The notes below the pieces were generated by a model, which worked only from the letters and a program-made list of their open reading frames with translations, was not told the DNA's origin and made no database searches. DNA of 57,203 nt. Origin: Betaproteobacteria bacterium (GTDB lineage Bacteria; Pseudomonadota; Gammaproteobacteria; Burkholderiales; SG8-39). The position numbers and the translations under genes are program-made. Positions within the stretch are counted from its first letter, which is position 1; each line of letters begins with the position of its first letter. The stretch is from NCBI GenBank assembly GCA_025356085.1, contig JANXUV010000044.1, positions 1 to 57,203 of the forward strand, given 5' to 3'. Below are positions 7,991-16,463 of the stretch, piece by piece.

Positions 7991-8000
7991 TAGAATTCTA
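7991..8000. promoter_or_regulatory. 10-bp palindrome TAGAATTCTA, possible paired -10 elements
   Basis: The perfect palindrome contains TAGAAT on both strands, each close to a sigma-70 -10 box. Transcription from them would start about 8003 on the plus strand, the A of the alaC ATG, and about 7988 on the minus strand, next to the GTG of the Mth938-like gene. No good -35 is visible on either side, so promoter function is uncertain. Confidence 0.3.
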
Positions 8001-8002
8001 CA

Positions 8003-9199
8003 ATGCATGAATTTTCAAGGATAAAAAGGCTGCCACCTTACGTCTTCAACATCACCAACGAATTGAAGATGGCGGCGCGCCGCCGCGGCGAGGATATCAT
8101 TGACCTGTCCATGGGCAACCCGGACGGGCCGACGCCCCAGCATATCGTCGACAAGCTGGTCGAGGCGTCGCAACGCCCCGACACGCACGGCTATTCGGTC
8201 TCCAAGGGCATCCCGCGCCTGCGGCGGGCGATTTGCGACTGGTACAAGCGCCGTTACGCGGTCGACCTGGACATGGACAAAGAGGCGATCGTCACCATCG
8301 GCTCCAAGGAAGGCCTCGCGCACCTGATGCTGGCGACTCTCGAGCGCGGCGACACGGTGCTGGTGCCCAATCCCTCGTACCCGATCCACATCTACGGCGC
8401 GATCATCGCCGGCGCCGACATCCGCTCGGTGCGCATGACGCCGGGCGTGGATTTCTTCGCCGAGCTGGAGCGCGCCATCCGCGAGCTCACGCCCAAGCCG
8501 AAGATGCTGATCATCGGCTTTCCCTCGAATCCGACGGCGATGTGCGTTGAATATGATTTTTTTGAAAAAGTCATATCAATTGCAAAAGAGCACAACATCC
8601 TCGTGGTGCACGACCTGGCCTACGCCGACATCACCTTCGACGGCTGGAAGGCCCCCTCCATCATGCAGGTGCCGGGCGCGCGCGACGTGGCGGTGGAGTT
8701 CTTCACCATGTCGAAAAGCTACAACATGGCGGGCTGGCGAATCGGCTTCATGGTCGGCAACCAGGAACTGGTGCACGCGCTGGGGCGCATCAAGAGCTAC
8801 CACGACTACGGCAGCTTCACGCCGGTGCAGGTGGCTTCCATCGTGGCGCTGGACGGCCCGCAGGAATGCGTGGAAGACATCCGCAAGACTTACGAGAAGC
8901 GGCGCGACGTGATGGTCAAGGGACTGCACGATATCGGCTGGATGGTGGAGAACCCGAAGGCCTCGATGTATATCTGGGCGAAGATCCCCGAGACCTACGA
9001 AAGTATGGGAAGCATCGAGTTCACCAAGCGGCTGATGGAGGAGGCGAAGATCGCGGTGTCGCCGGGCGTCGGCTTCGGCGATTACGGCGACGGCCACGTG
9101 CGCATCGCGCTGATCGAGAACGAGCATCGCCTCCGGCAGGCATTGCGCGGCATCCGGGAGATGTTCCGGAAAGACGGACTGCTGAAGGGCGCGGCGTGA
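8003..9199 (+). CDS. alaC: Glutamate-pyruvate (alanine) aminotransferase
   Basis: A 398-residue class I/II PLP-dependent aminotransferase that interconverts pyruvate and alanine with glutamate as donor; cytoplasmic. Its opening (Arg-Leu-Pro-Pro-Tyr-Val-Phe) and [10 protein letters not shown] segment are typical of AlaC. The PLP-binding lysine lies in the [10 protein letters not shown] motif. The gene heads an overlapping set with a GNAT gene, hom and thrC, an arrangement I associate with betaproteobacteria. A short stretch at about 8545-8592 (Tyr-Asp-Phe-Phe-Glu-Lys region) uses A/T-rich codons unlike the rest of the gene. Confidence 0.88.
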   Translation: MHEFSRIKRLPPYVFNITNELKMAARRRGEDIIDLSMGNPDGPTPQHIVDKLVEASQRPDTHGYSVSKGIPRLRRAICDWYKRRYAVDLDMDKEAIVTIGSKEGLAHLMLATLERGDTVLVPNPSYPIHIYGAIIAGADIRSVRMTPGVDFFAELERAIRELTPKPKMLIIGFPSNPTAMCVEYDFFEKVISIAKEHNILVVHDLAYADITFDGWKAPSIMQVPGARDVAVEFFTMSKSYNMAGWRIGFMVGNQELVHALGRIKSYHDYGSFTPVQVASIVALDGPQECVEDIRKTYEKRRDVMVKGLHDIGWMVENPKASMYIWAKIPETYESMGSIEFTKRLMEEAKIAVSPGVGFGDYGDGHVRIALIENEHRLRQALRGIREMFRKDGLLKGAA

Positions 9200-9795
9200 T
9201 ATCCCCGCAGCCGGCCACGCTGGAGGCCAACGGCATCCGGCTGGAACCCCTGTCGCAGGAGCACCGCGACGGCCTGAAAGCCGCCGCCGCCGACGGCAAG
9301 CTGTGGGAGCTGTGGTTCACCTCCGTGCCGCAACCGGAAGAAACGCAGGCTTATATAGAAAATGCATTGAAAGGACAAAAAAACGGCGACATGCTGCCTT
9401 GGGCGGTGCGCGATCTGAAAAGCGGCGAGATTGTCGGCAGCACGCGCTACCACGACATCATTGCCGTCGCCGACCGTGTGGAGATCGGCTACACCTGGTA
9501 TGCCGCGCGCTCCCAGCGCTCCCACGTCAATACGACTTGCAAGCTTCTTTTGCTTTCCTTTGGTTTTGAACAATTGAACTGCAAAGTCATCGGCCTGCGC
9601 ACCGACAACTTCAATTTCCGCTCGCAGCGCGCGATCGAAGCGCTGGGCGCGAAGAAGGACGGCGTGATCCGCCACCACTGGCCGCGGCGCGACGGCAGCA
9701 TCCGCGACACCGTCATGTACAGCGTGCTGGCGCAGGAGTGGCCCGACGTGAAGCGCCATCTGCAGCGCCGCCTGGAAAAACATGAAACCCATTAA
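9196..9795 (+). CDS. RimJ/RimL-type GNAT N-acetyltransferase
   Basis: A 199-residue GNAT protein that should transfer acetyl from acetyl-CoA to an amino group. GTG at 9196 overlaps the alaC stop as GTGA, and this start gives a normal-length RimJ/RimL-like protein. The central part has Val-Glu-Ile-Gly-Tyr-Thr-Trp, then a [10 protein letters not shown] motif near the acetyl-CoA site. Its 3' end overlaps hom by 14 bp, so it is co-translated with the threonine genes. Substrate unknown. Codons at about 9349-9387 and 9537-9585 are unusually A/T-rich. Confidence 0.8.
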   Translation: MISPQPATLEANGIRLEPLSQEHRDGLKAAAADGKLWELWFTSVPQPEETQAYIENALKGQKNGDMLPWAVRDLKSGEIVGSTRYHDIIAVADRVEIGYTWYAARSQRSHVNTTCKLLLLSFGFEQLNCKVIGLRTDNFNFRSQRAIEALGAKKDGVIRHHWPRRDGSIRDTVMYSVLAQEWPDVKRHLQRRLEKHETH

Positions 9796-11092
9796 CGTAG
9801 GCCTGCTCGGCATCGGCACGGTCGGCAGCGGTACCTGGGACGTGCTGCAGCGGAACGCCAGCGAAATCGAGCGCCGGGCGGGACGTGGAATCCGGATTTC
9901 CAGGGTTGCCGACAAGGATCTCGCCCGGGCAAAAAAGATTGTCGGAACGAAAGCAAAAATCACCCCGGACGCCCATGAGGTCGTCCGGGCCAAAGACATC
10001 GATATCGTCGTGGAGCTGATCGGCGGCTACGGCGTGGCCAAGGACCTGGTGCTGGAGGCCATCAAGCACGGCAAGCACGTCGTCACGGCGAACAAGGCGC
10101 TGCTGGCGACGCACGGCAATGAAATATTCAAGGCCGCGCAGAAGCGGGGCGTGATGGTGGCCTTCGAGGCCTCGGTGGCGGGCGGCATCCCGATCATCAA
10201 GGCGCTGCGCGAGGGCCTGGCCGCCAACCGCATCGAATGGATCGCCGGCATCATCAACGGCACCTCCAACTTCATCCTATCCGAGATGCGCGACAAGGGC
10301 CTGCCCTTCGCCACGGTGCTGAAAGACGCGCAGAAAAAGGGCTACGCTGAAACGGATCCGACCTTCGACATCGAAGGCGTGGACGCCGCGCACAAGCTGA
10401 CGATCCTTTCGGCGCTGGCGTTCGGCATCCCGATGCAGTTTCCGAAGGCCTACACCGAAGGAATTTCGAAACTGACGCAGGAAGATATCCGCTACGCCGA
10501 GGAACTGGGCTATCGGATCAAGCTGCTGGGCATCACAAAAAAAACGGCGAAGGGCATCGAATTGCGAGTTCACCCGACGCTGATTCCGACGCGGCGCCTG
10601 ATCGCCAATGTCGAAGGGGTGATGAACGCGGTGCTGGTGAAGGGAGACGCGGTGGGGGCGACCATGTACTACGGCGCCGGCGCCGGCAGCCAGCCCACCG
10701 CGAGCGCGGTGGTGGCCGATCTGGTGGATGTGACGCGCCTGGTCACCGCCGATCCCGGGCAGCGCGTGCCGCATCTCGCGTTCCAGCCCGACCGGCTGGC
10801 GAAGGACCCGATCCTTCCGATCGGCGAAGTCGAGACCTCCTACTACCTGCGCATGCGGGTAGAGGACCGGCCCGGCGTGCTCGCCGACGTGACCCGCATC
10901 CTCGCCGACTCGAAAATCTCCATCGACGCCATGGTGCAGAAGGAACCTGGCGAGGGCGAAAAGCGCGTCGATATCGTGATGCTCACACACCAGGCGATCG
11001 AGAAGAACGTCAACGCCGCGATGGCGAAAATAGAGAAACTGCCGACCGTGCTCGGCAAGGTCACTCGCATCCGGCTGGAAGAGCTGCTGTAA
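9782..11092 (+). CDS. hom: Homoserine dehydrogenase
   Basis: A 436-residue enzyme that reduces aspartate semialdehyde to homoserine with NAD(P)H, the branch step to threonine and methionine. The N-terminal Rossmann fold has GLLGIGTVGSGT; the catalytic/substrate region includes NGTSNFIL and a YAETDPTFDIEG segment. A C-terminal ACT domain (about 350-430, starting near the YYLRMRVEDRPGVLADV strand) is the expected site of threonine feedback. The stop overlaps the thrC ATG by one base. Confidence 0.95.
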   Translation: MKPINVGLLGIGTVGSGTWDVLQRNASEIERRAGRGIRISRVADKDLARAKKIVGTKAKITPDAHEVVRAKDIDIVVELIGGYGVAKDLVLEAIKHGKHVVTANKALLATHGNEIFKAAQKRGVMVAFEASVAGGIPIIKALREGLAANRIEWIAGIINGTSNFILSEMRDKGLPFATVLKDAQKKGYAETDPTFDIEGVDAAHKLTILSALAFGIPMQFPKAYTEGISKLTQEDIRYAEELGYRIKLLGITKKTAKGIELRVHPTLIPTRRLIANVEGVMNAVLVKGDAVGATMYYGAGAGSQPTASAVVADLVDVTRLVTADPGQRVPHLAFQPDRLAKDPILPIGEVETSYYLRMRVEDRPGVLADVTRILADSKISIDAMVQKEPGEGEKRVDIVMLTHQAIEKNVNAAMAKIEKLPTVLGKVTRIRLEELL

Positions 11093-12456
11093 TGCTCTAC
11101 GTCTCCACTCGCGCGGGCGGGGAAAATGCGGCTCCCAAAAAGCGCTTCACCGAGATTCTGCTCGAAGGCCTGGCCGCCGACGGCGGCCTCTATGTGCCCG
11201 AAAGCATGCCTCGCGCCGACCTGAAAGCCTGGCGCAACCTGGGCTATCCGGAGCTGGCCGTCGCGATCCTGTCGGAGTTCATGGATGACGTACCGGAGCT
11301 GGAGAAGCTGGTACGCAAGACCTATACGAAGGCAATCTTCAGCAGCGATGACGTCACGCCGCTGAAGACGCTGGAACCCGGCCTGCACATCCTCGGCCTG
11401 TCGAACGGGCCCACCCTGGCGTTCAAGGACGTGGCCCTGCAGTTGCTCGGAAATTTGTTCGAGTCCACTTTAAGGGAAAACCTGAACATTCTTGGCGCCA
11501 CTTCTGGCGATACCGGTTCGGCGGCCGAATACGCCCTGCGCGGCAAGAAGAACATCAATGTCTTCATGCTCTCGCCGCACGGGCGCATGAGCGCCTTCCA
11601 GCGCGCGCAAATGTTCAGCTTACAGGACGCGAACATCCACAACCTCGCGGTCGAGGGCGTGTTCGACGACTGCCAGGACGTGGTGAAGCAGGTGAACGCG
11701 GACGCTGCCTTCAAGGCGAAGTACCGGATAGGCGCGGTGAACTCGATCAACTGGGCGAGGGTGGCGGCGCAGGTGGTCTACTACTTCAAGGGCTATTTCG
11801 CCGCCACCAAATCGGACGCCGAGCAGGTTTCCTTCGCGGTCCCGTCCGGCAACTTCGGCAACATCTACGCCGGCTACGTCGCGCGTAGCATGGGACTGCC
11901 GGTGCGCAGGCTGATCCTCGCCACCAACGAGAATGACGTGCTGGAAGAGTTTTTCCGTACCGGAAGATACCGGCCGCGCAAGGACGTGGCGGCGACTTCC
12001 AGTCCCTCGATGGACATCTCCAAGGCGTCGAATTTCGAGCGCTATGTCTTCGACCTTCTGGAGCGGGACGGCGCGAAGGTGAAACGGCTGTTTACGGCCG
12101 GGGAGGAGTTCGACCTGTCGCTGATCCCGAGGGCGGGTTTCGTTTCAGGGCGCAGCACGCACGCAGACCGCCTCGCCACCATCAAGGCGGTTCATACGAA
12201 GTACGGCGTCACCATCGACCCGCACACCGCCGACGGCGTGAAAGTGGGGCTGGCGCACCGCGAAGCGGGCATTCCGCTGATCTGCCTGGAGACCGCGCTG
12301 CCGGCCAAGTTCGCCGACACCATCCGCGAGGCGCTCGGCAGCGAGCCTGCTCGGCCGCCCGGCTTGGCGAACGTGGAAGCGCTGCCCCAGCGCTTCCAGG
12401 TGATCAAGCCGGACGCCGAAGCCGTCAAGCGCTACATCGCCGCAAGGGCATCCTGA
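11092..12456 (+). CDS. thrC: Threonine synthase
   Basis: A 454-residue PLP enzyme that converts O-phosphohomoserine to threonine. It has the long ThrC form with an N-terminal YVSTRAG start, the PLP lysine in PTLAFKDVALQ, the ATSGDTGSAAE phosphate-binding loop and SINWARVAAQ. It directly follows hom with a one-base overlap, so expression is coupled. Downstream lies an Fnr-type box that belongs to the next gene. Base composition dips at about 11446-11495 without disturbing the frame. Confidence 0.95.
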   Translation: MLYVSTRAGGENAAPKKRFTEILLEGLAADGGLYVPESMPRADLKAWRNLGYPELAVAILSEFMDDVPELEKLVRKTYTKAIFSSDDVTPLKTLEPGLHILGLSNGPTLAFKDVALQLLGNLFESTLRENLNILGATSGDTGSAAEYALRGKKNINVFMLSPHGRMSAFQRAQMFSLQDANIHNLAVEGVFDDCQDVVKQVNADAAFKAKYRIGAVNSINWARVAAQVVYYFKGYFAATKSDAEQVSFAVPSGNFGNIYAGYVARSMGLPVRRLILATNENDVLEEFFRTGRYRPRKDVAATSSPSMDISKASNFERYVFDLLERDGAKVKRLFTAGEEFDLSLIPRAGFVSGRSTHADRLATIKAVHTKYGVTIDPHTADGVKVGLAHREAGIPLICLETALPAKFADTIREALGSEPARPPGLANVEALPQRFQVIKPDAEAVKRYIAARAS

Positions 12457-12463
12457 AGCGCGC

Positions 12464-12477
12464 TTGATTTGCGTCAA
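12464..12477 (+). promoter_or_regulatory. Fnr/Dnr box (TTGATttgcGTCAA) of the hemerythrin gene
   Basis: Matches TTGAY-N4-RTCAA. Its centre is 42.5 bp before the hemerythrin ATG at 12513. A -10-like TCTACT lies at 12500-12505, about 31 bp from the centre as in class II Fnr promoters. This places the transcription start on or next to the ATG. The same 14 bases occur at 44203. Confidence 0.75.
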
Positions 12478-12512
12478 AACCGGCGCTGGCGCGGCGGGTT
12501 CTACTTGCGCGC

Positions 12513-13055
12513 ATGGAACCGGTCATCGCCTGGCATACGGAGCACGTCTATTTCAATCAGCTGCTCGGCGTTCTGCTGCGGCAGGTCGATCTGTTTCACG
12601 GCGGCGGGCAGCCGAACTACGAGCTGATGCAGGACATCATTTCCTACCTGCGCGACTACTCCGACAGGGTTCACCATCCCCGCGAGGACGTCGCATTTGC
12701 ACGGCTCGCGTTGCGGTGCCCCGATCTGAAGCTGGTGCTTGCGCGCCTGGAGCAGGAGCACCGGGTGATTGCGCAGGCCGGGGAGGCCCTGAGCGAACTC
12801 ATCCAGGCGGTCATCGGCGGTGCCGTCATTCGTCGCGCGGAACTCGAGACGGCCGCTGCGACTTACCTGGTCTACTACGGCAACCACATCGCCAAGGAGG
12901 AAGAAGACGTGCTTGCCCGCGCCGCTAAGGAACTGACCGTCGAAGACTGGGAAGCCGTCCGGAACGCGGTGCCCGTGATCCGCGATCCGCTCTTCGGTCG
13001 CGATACCGCGGACCGCTACCGCGAACTGCGCCGGCAAATCGCTCTGGCAACCTAG
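12513..13055 (+). CDS. Hemerythrin-like di-iron protein
   Basis: A 180-residue four-helix hemerythrin-domain protein. Metal-ligand candidates are His8 and His11 in the WHTEH start, His50-51 with Glu54 in VHHPRED, a mid-protein His in EQEHR, and His-Ile-Ala-Lys-Glu-Glu-Glu-Asp. Such proteins bind O2 or NO, or help repair Fe-S centres during nitrosative stress. The Fnr box upstream, with no ribosome binding site between it and the ATG, fits an anaerobically induced leaderless message. It is related to the hemerythrin at 42131. Its stop overlaps the convergent Crp/Fnr regulator gene by 4 bp. Confidence 0.85.
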   Translation: MEPVIAWHTEHVYFNQLLGVLLRQVDLFHGGGQPNYELMQDIISYLRDYSDRVHHPREDVAFARLALRCPDLKLVLARLEQEHRVIAQAGEALSELIQAVIGGAVIRRAELETAAATYLVYYGNHIAKEEEDVLARAAKELTVEDWEAVRNAVPVIRDPLFGRDTADRYRELRRQIALAT

Positions 13056-13816
13056 TGCGCGATCTGAGACAGCGCCGGAAGATTGCGGATTTCAATGTCG
13101 CGCCTTTCGACCGCGATCAGTCCGCGGTTCGCGAGTTCCCGGAGAAGCCGCGACATGGTTTCCTTCGTAAAGCCCAGGCGCGCTGCGACCGTGGTCTTGC
13201 TTGCCGGCAGACGCGCTATCCAGACATTGGGCGCGCCGTTGAGCTCGGCCAGCGACTCGAGGTAGGCGGAAAGGCGCTGCAGCGCGCTGTGCTGCAGGGT
13301 TGTTTGGAGCTCCCCCAGCAGGTTGAGGAACTTGTCCGCAAGCATGCTCGCCAGATTGTGGGCGAATTGCGGATCCACTTCGAACAGCCGCTGCAGCGGC
13401 AGCGGGGGTACCTGAATCACCATCGAATCCGCGAGTACGATCGCGTCCACCGGACAGGGCCGGTTGTGCATTGCGGCCGCTTCGCCGAAGGTCTCGCCGG
13501 CGCCGAGCAGCCGGACTACCTTCTCTTCTCCATCACCGCGCCTGAGCGAAAGCTTGACCGAGCCGTATGCGAGCACCAGGATTTCCGGCGGGATTTCCCC
13601 CTGACGGCACAGGATCGTGCCATGGGGCGCGCATTGCAGCCGGGCATGGGATACAATCGTCGCAATGTGCGCGCGCGCAACTCGCCGGAACAATGCGAGG
13701 CGCGACAGCACGCCGTCGATCAGCTGCGGATCGGTTTCGCTCCCGTTGTTCACGGCGTCAACGCATGCAAGCTGCCGCACTCGATTCACGAACACAGTGT
13801 TGTGCGTTACAGGCAA
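13052..13816 (-). CDS. Crp/Fnr-family regulator, Dnr-like
   Basis: A 254-residue regulator with an N-terminal cyclic-nucleotide-binding-type beta roll, a dimerisation helix (about 160-185) and a C-terminal winged HTH. The recognition helix reads FTKETMSRLLRE; Glu-x-x-Ser-Arg is the pattern that reads TTGAT half-sites. The Fnr cysteine cluster is missing, so it should not carry an oxygen-labile Fe-S centre, and the overall form resembles the NO-responsive Dnr group. Two Fnr boxes lie just upstream, one starting 7 bp from the ATG, suggesting autoregulation and control of the divergent cytochrome-porin operon. The effector is inferred. A shorter N-terminus is possible. Confidence 0.82.
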   Translation of the reverse strand: MPVTHNTVFVNRVRQLACVDAVNNGSETDPQLIDGVLSRLALFRRVARAHIATIVSHARLQCAPHGTILCRQGEIPPEILVLAYGSVKLSLRRGDGEEKVVRLLGAGETFGEAAAMHNRPCPVDAIVLADSMVIQVPPLPLQRLFEVDPQFAHNLASMLADKFLNLLGELQTTLQHSALQRLSAYLESLAELNGAPNVWIARLPASKTTVAARLGFTKETMSRLLRELANRGLIAVERRDIEIRNLPALSQIAH

Positions 13817-13822
13817 GCGGTG

Positions 13823-13836
13823 TTGATGCAGATCAA
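13823..13836. promoter_or_regulatory. Fnr/Dnr box 1 (TTGATgcagATCAA) between the Dnr-like and Cyc2-like genes
   Basis: A perfect copy of the TTGAT-N4-ATCAA operator. Its centre is 13.5 bp upstream of the Dnr-like ATG, where binding would tend to block that gene, and 134.5 bp from the cytochrome-porin ATG. It is spaced 40 bp centre to centre from box 2. Confidence 0.75.
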
Positions 13837-13862
13837 CAAAGTCCCGCCGGAATCGATCCTAG

Positions 13863-13876
13863 TTGATCTACATCAA
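13863..13876. promoter_or_regulatory. Fnr/Dnr box 2 (TTGATctacATCAA) between the Dnr-like and Cyc2-like genes
   Basis: A second perfect operator, 94.5 bp before the cytochrome-porin ATG. For the divergent regulator gene it would place a class II start near 13828, inside box 1, leaving a leader of about 12 bases. The pair allows activation from one site and repression from the other. No convincing -10 is seen toward the cytochrome-porin gene. Confidence 0.75.
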
Positions 13877-13963
13877 ATTACTACCCGTGATTCGCGTCGC
13901 GCCCATCCAGGCCAAGCGCATGATTTCAACAAAGAAGAATTTGAAAACCAACGGACGTTCTCG

Positions 13964-15418
13964 ATGAGATTGCTGCTTGCCGGTTTGCTCGGATTGATGC
14001 TCGTTGCCGGGGAGGCTGATGCGCTGCCGATGTTCGCGCGGCAGACCGGACAGAACTGCGTTGCTTGCCACGCGGGCGGACAGTTCCCAGAACTTACGCC
14101 ATATGGGCGCCTCTTCAAGATGACGGGCTATACGATCGGCGAGCGCACTCTTCCGCTGTCAGTCATGGGCGTCGCGAGCTATGCCAAGGTCAGGGACACG
14201 ACGAAAACCGATGACCCGACAGTGGATTTCCAGAAGAACAATTCGGGGATGTTTGCCACGGGAAGCTTGTTTCTCGCCGGTAAAGTGACCGACAACATTG
14301 GCGCTTTCATTCAGGTTACCTACGACAACTACGCAGGTCAGAGCGTCGGGCCGGATGGAGGGCTTGGCAAGTTCCAGAGCCACTCCCAGGCCGACAACAT
14401 GGACATTCGCTTTGCGGATCGCTTTATCGACGCCAATCGCGACCTTATCGTCGGCTTGAGCGTGAACAACAATCCGTCGGTTTCGGATCCTTGGAACTCT
14501 GCCGCCGCCTGGATGCAATACGTACCCAATGCGTCGCCGACCAGTCATCAGTTCGTTGATGGCGCTTTCCCCGGATTCGGCTCGGGCGGAAATATCGCGG
14601 GGGCGAATGCGTATGGCTACTGGAACAAGACGATCTATGGCGAACTCGGCTTGTACGGGACCGCGAACCATGCCGCCTCGTTCATGAGCGCGGGGATCAA
14701 TAACGCCAACAGAACTGCGCTCGGAGGCACCAATCCCTACTGGCGCCTCGCCTATACGCGGGAGTGGGGCGCTCACAACATAATGGTGGGCACGTCCGGC
14801 ATGACGGCTCACGTATTTGACGCCGGTTCGGATACGTCCGACCTGGGCAATCGTGGGCGCTTCAGGAACGCTGGTATCGACTCCCAATACCAGTACCTGC
14901 TCGATCCTCATGCGGTCACCGCCCAGGTGGCGTATATGCGCCAGACCCAGGATTATTCAGCCAATACGATGGCGGCGGCCGCGCCGACCTATTTTCTCGC
15001 CGACGGCGTTACGCCGGTGGCGTCTCCCAATCCATCGGATGTCATCAATACATTTCGAGCCAAGCTGAGCTATGTATACCAGGCCAAATATGGCGGGAGC
15101 ATCGCTTTTTTCAATTTGACGGGCACCACCAATACGCTGAACCAGACATCGGGTTTCGACTCCACGGGGTTGATCACGACAGCTGATCCAAACGGAACCA
15201 ACATTACCTCCACTCGCGTCAACGGAAATCTGTCCGGAAATCCGTCGACCCGCGGATTCAACTACGAAGGATTCTGGACGCCAGTGCAATACCTCCGTGT
15301 CGGCGTGCAATACACCGCCTACAACAAGTTCAACGGCGCTTCCAGCAACTACGACGGCTTCGGCCGGGACGCCAAGGACAACAACACGATCCGCTTCTAC
15401 ATCTGGGCTGCATACTGA
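13964..15418 (+). CDS. Fused monohaem cytochrome c-porin, Cyc2-like
   Basis: The ATG at 13964 gives 484 residues beginning with a signal peptide (about 1-20). Directly after it comes Phe-Ala-Arg-Gln-Thr-Gly-Gln-Asn-Cys32-Val-Ala-Cys35-His36, a single c-type haem motif, then PELTPYGRLFKMTGY. The remaining 420 residues are Gly/Asn/Tyr-rich with alternating strand pattern and end in Trp-Ala-Ala-Tyr, a terminal aromatic as in outer-membrane barrels. This layout and length match Cyc2, the outer-membrane cytochrome-porin that oxidises extracellular Fe(II). Assignment to Cyc2 rather than a related porin-cytochrome is an inference. It leads an overlapping operon with a dihaem cytochrome and a HiPIP, behind two Fnr boxes. 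G+C is lower than in most neighbours. Confidence 0.65.
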   Translation: MRLLLAGLLGLMLVAGEADALPMFARQTGQNCVACHAGGQFPELTPYGRLFKMTGYTIGERTLPLSVMGVASYAKVRDTTKTDDPTVDFQKNNSGMFATGSLFLAGKVTDNIGAFIQVTYDNYAGQSVGPDGGLGKFQSHSQADNMDIRFADRFIDANRDLIVGLSVNNNPSVSDPWNSAAAWMQYVPNASPTSHQFVDGAFPGFGSGGNIAGANAYGYWNKTIYGELGLYGTANHAASFMSAGINNANRTALGGTNPYWRLAYTREWGAHNIMVGTSGMTAHVFDAGSDTSDLGNRGRFRNAGIDSQYQYLLDPHAVTAQVAYMRQTQDYSANTMAAAAPTYFLADGVTPVASPNPSDVINTFRAKLSYVYQAKYGGSIAFFNLTGTTNTLNQTSGFDSTGLITTADPNGTNITSTRVNGNLSGNPSTRGFNYEGFWTPVQYLRVGVQYTAYNKFNGASSNYDGFGRDAKDNNTIRFYIWAAY

Positions 15419-16080
15419 TGACTTGCGCGCGCAGAACGGCCGCTCTATTTGCCGCGCTGCTTATCGCGGTGGCTGAAGCCGGTTGCTCGAACGTCGAGCG
15501 TTCCCGCGATCTGGCAAATACGAGCGTTCCGGGCAAGGTCCTTGCGCTGCAGATATGCTCGAATTGCCATGGGGTGGACGGCAATTCCGAGTCGCCCAAT
15601 TTCCCGAATCTCGCCGGCCAGACTGAGCATTACGTCATCGAGCAATTGAGCAGCTTCAGGAAGCATAGCCGGATCGACCCGGCCGGTTTCGAATATATGT
15701 GGGGCTTGAGCCGCCACCTGACCGATGAGCAAATCAAGGCCCTCGCGGCGTATTACGCCGGCCAGAAGATAAGGACCCCCAATCGCCCGACAGGCAGGCC
15801 GGAATTGCGCGATGCCGGCAAGGCCGTATTCGCCGGTGGCGTGCCGGAGAAGAATATTCCACCTTGCGCGACGTGTCATGGCGCCGATGGTCTGGGAAAT
15901 GAGCAATTTCCCCGTATCGCCGGCCAGCATGCGGATTACCTGGTCAAGCAGCTCGTGGTTTTCCAGCGGACCGACGAACGTCCTGAGGGCGCGATCATGA
16001 AAGTCATTGCGCACGACCTGACGCGCGACAACATCGATTCGGTGGCCTCGCATCTCGAGTCGATGCCGGTCGGCAAATGA
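15418..16080 (+). CDS. Dihaem c4-type cytochrome
   Basis: A 220-residue exported cytochrome with two c-type haem motifs, Cys47-Ser-Asn-Cys50-His51 and Cys150-Ala-Thr-Cys153-His154, in two similar halves, as in cytochrome c4. Each half contains the Phe-Pro-(Asn/Arg)-(Leu/Ile)-Ala-Gly-Gln turn. The N-terminus is hydrophobic and followed by Ala-Glu-Ala-Gly-Cys23, a weak lipobox, so the protein may be membrane-anchored. c4 cytochromes shuttle electrons in the periplasm to terminal oxidases. The ATG shares one base with the stop of the cytochrome-porin gene, and the 3' end overlaps the HiPIP gene by four bases. Confidence 0.88.
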   Translation: MTCARRTAALFAALLIAVAEAGCSNVERSRDLANTSVPGKVLALQICSNCHGVDGNSESPNFPNLAGQTEHYVIEQLSSFRKHSRIDPAGFEYMWGLSRHLTDEQIKALAAYYAGQKIRTPNRPTGRPELRDAGKAVFAGGVPEKNIPPCATCHGADGLGNEQFPRIAGQHADYLVKQLVVFQRTDERPEGAIMKVIAHDLTRDNIDSVASHLESMPVGK

Positions 16081-16379
16081 CAGGGGACGCGATCATCGAC
16101 AATCATGCCCGGCGGCGCCGGCTGTTGAAGCTTGGCGGCGCTACGATTGCACTGGCCGCCATTGTGGTGATTCCCAACCGTACGGATGCCGCCGTCAATG
16201 CGGCGCTGCGCGCCGCGCTGAAGTATCAGGGCAAACCGGAGGGCGACAAGAATTGCGCCAATTGTGTGCAATTCGTGCCCGGCGCTTCCGCGAAAGAGCC
16301 GGGCGGCTGCAAGGTCATCCCAAACGACACCGAGATTTCCCCGCAAGGCTACTGCGTGGCCTGGGCCAAAAAAGTGTAG
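16077..16379 (+). CDS. High-potential iron-sulfur protein (HiPIP)
   Basis: A 100-residue periplasmic electron carrier. Four cysteines, Cys60, Cys63, Cys78 and Cys93, in CX2CX14CX14C spacing are the HiPIP [4Fe-4S] ligands, and the C-terminal Gly-Tyr-Cys-Val-Ala-Trp is typical. Residues 12-35 form a basic RRRR stretch plus hydrophobic segment compatible with Tat export of the folded cluster protein. HiPIPs donate to oxidases or, in some iron oxidisers, accept electrons from iron-derived chains. ATGA overlap with the c4-type gene indicates co-production with the cytochrome-porin. Confidence 0.9.
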   Translation: MTGDAIIDNHARRRRLLKLGGATIALAAIVVIPNRTDAAVNAALRAALKYQGKPEGDKNCANCVQFVPGASAKEPGGCKVIPNDTEISPQGYCVAWAKKV

Positions 16380-16463
16380 CCAGGCAAGTTCAGATAGGAA
16401 GCGGGAACTTTAAGGGAAGACTCGTAGCGTCCGCCTGTTCCCGTGTATGGCATGCTGGCGGCC

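Noticed and set aside
7988-8008. ATG at 8008 as start of the Mth938-like gene
   Set aside because: It would overlap the divergent alaC start and add seven residues not seen in relatives; GTG 7987 is preferred.
13055-13963. Upstream extension of the cytochrome-porin reading frame
   Set aside because: It runs antisense through the Dnr-like gene and the Fnr boxes, while ATG 13964 begins a proper signal peptide.
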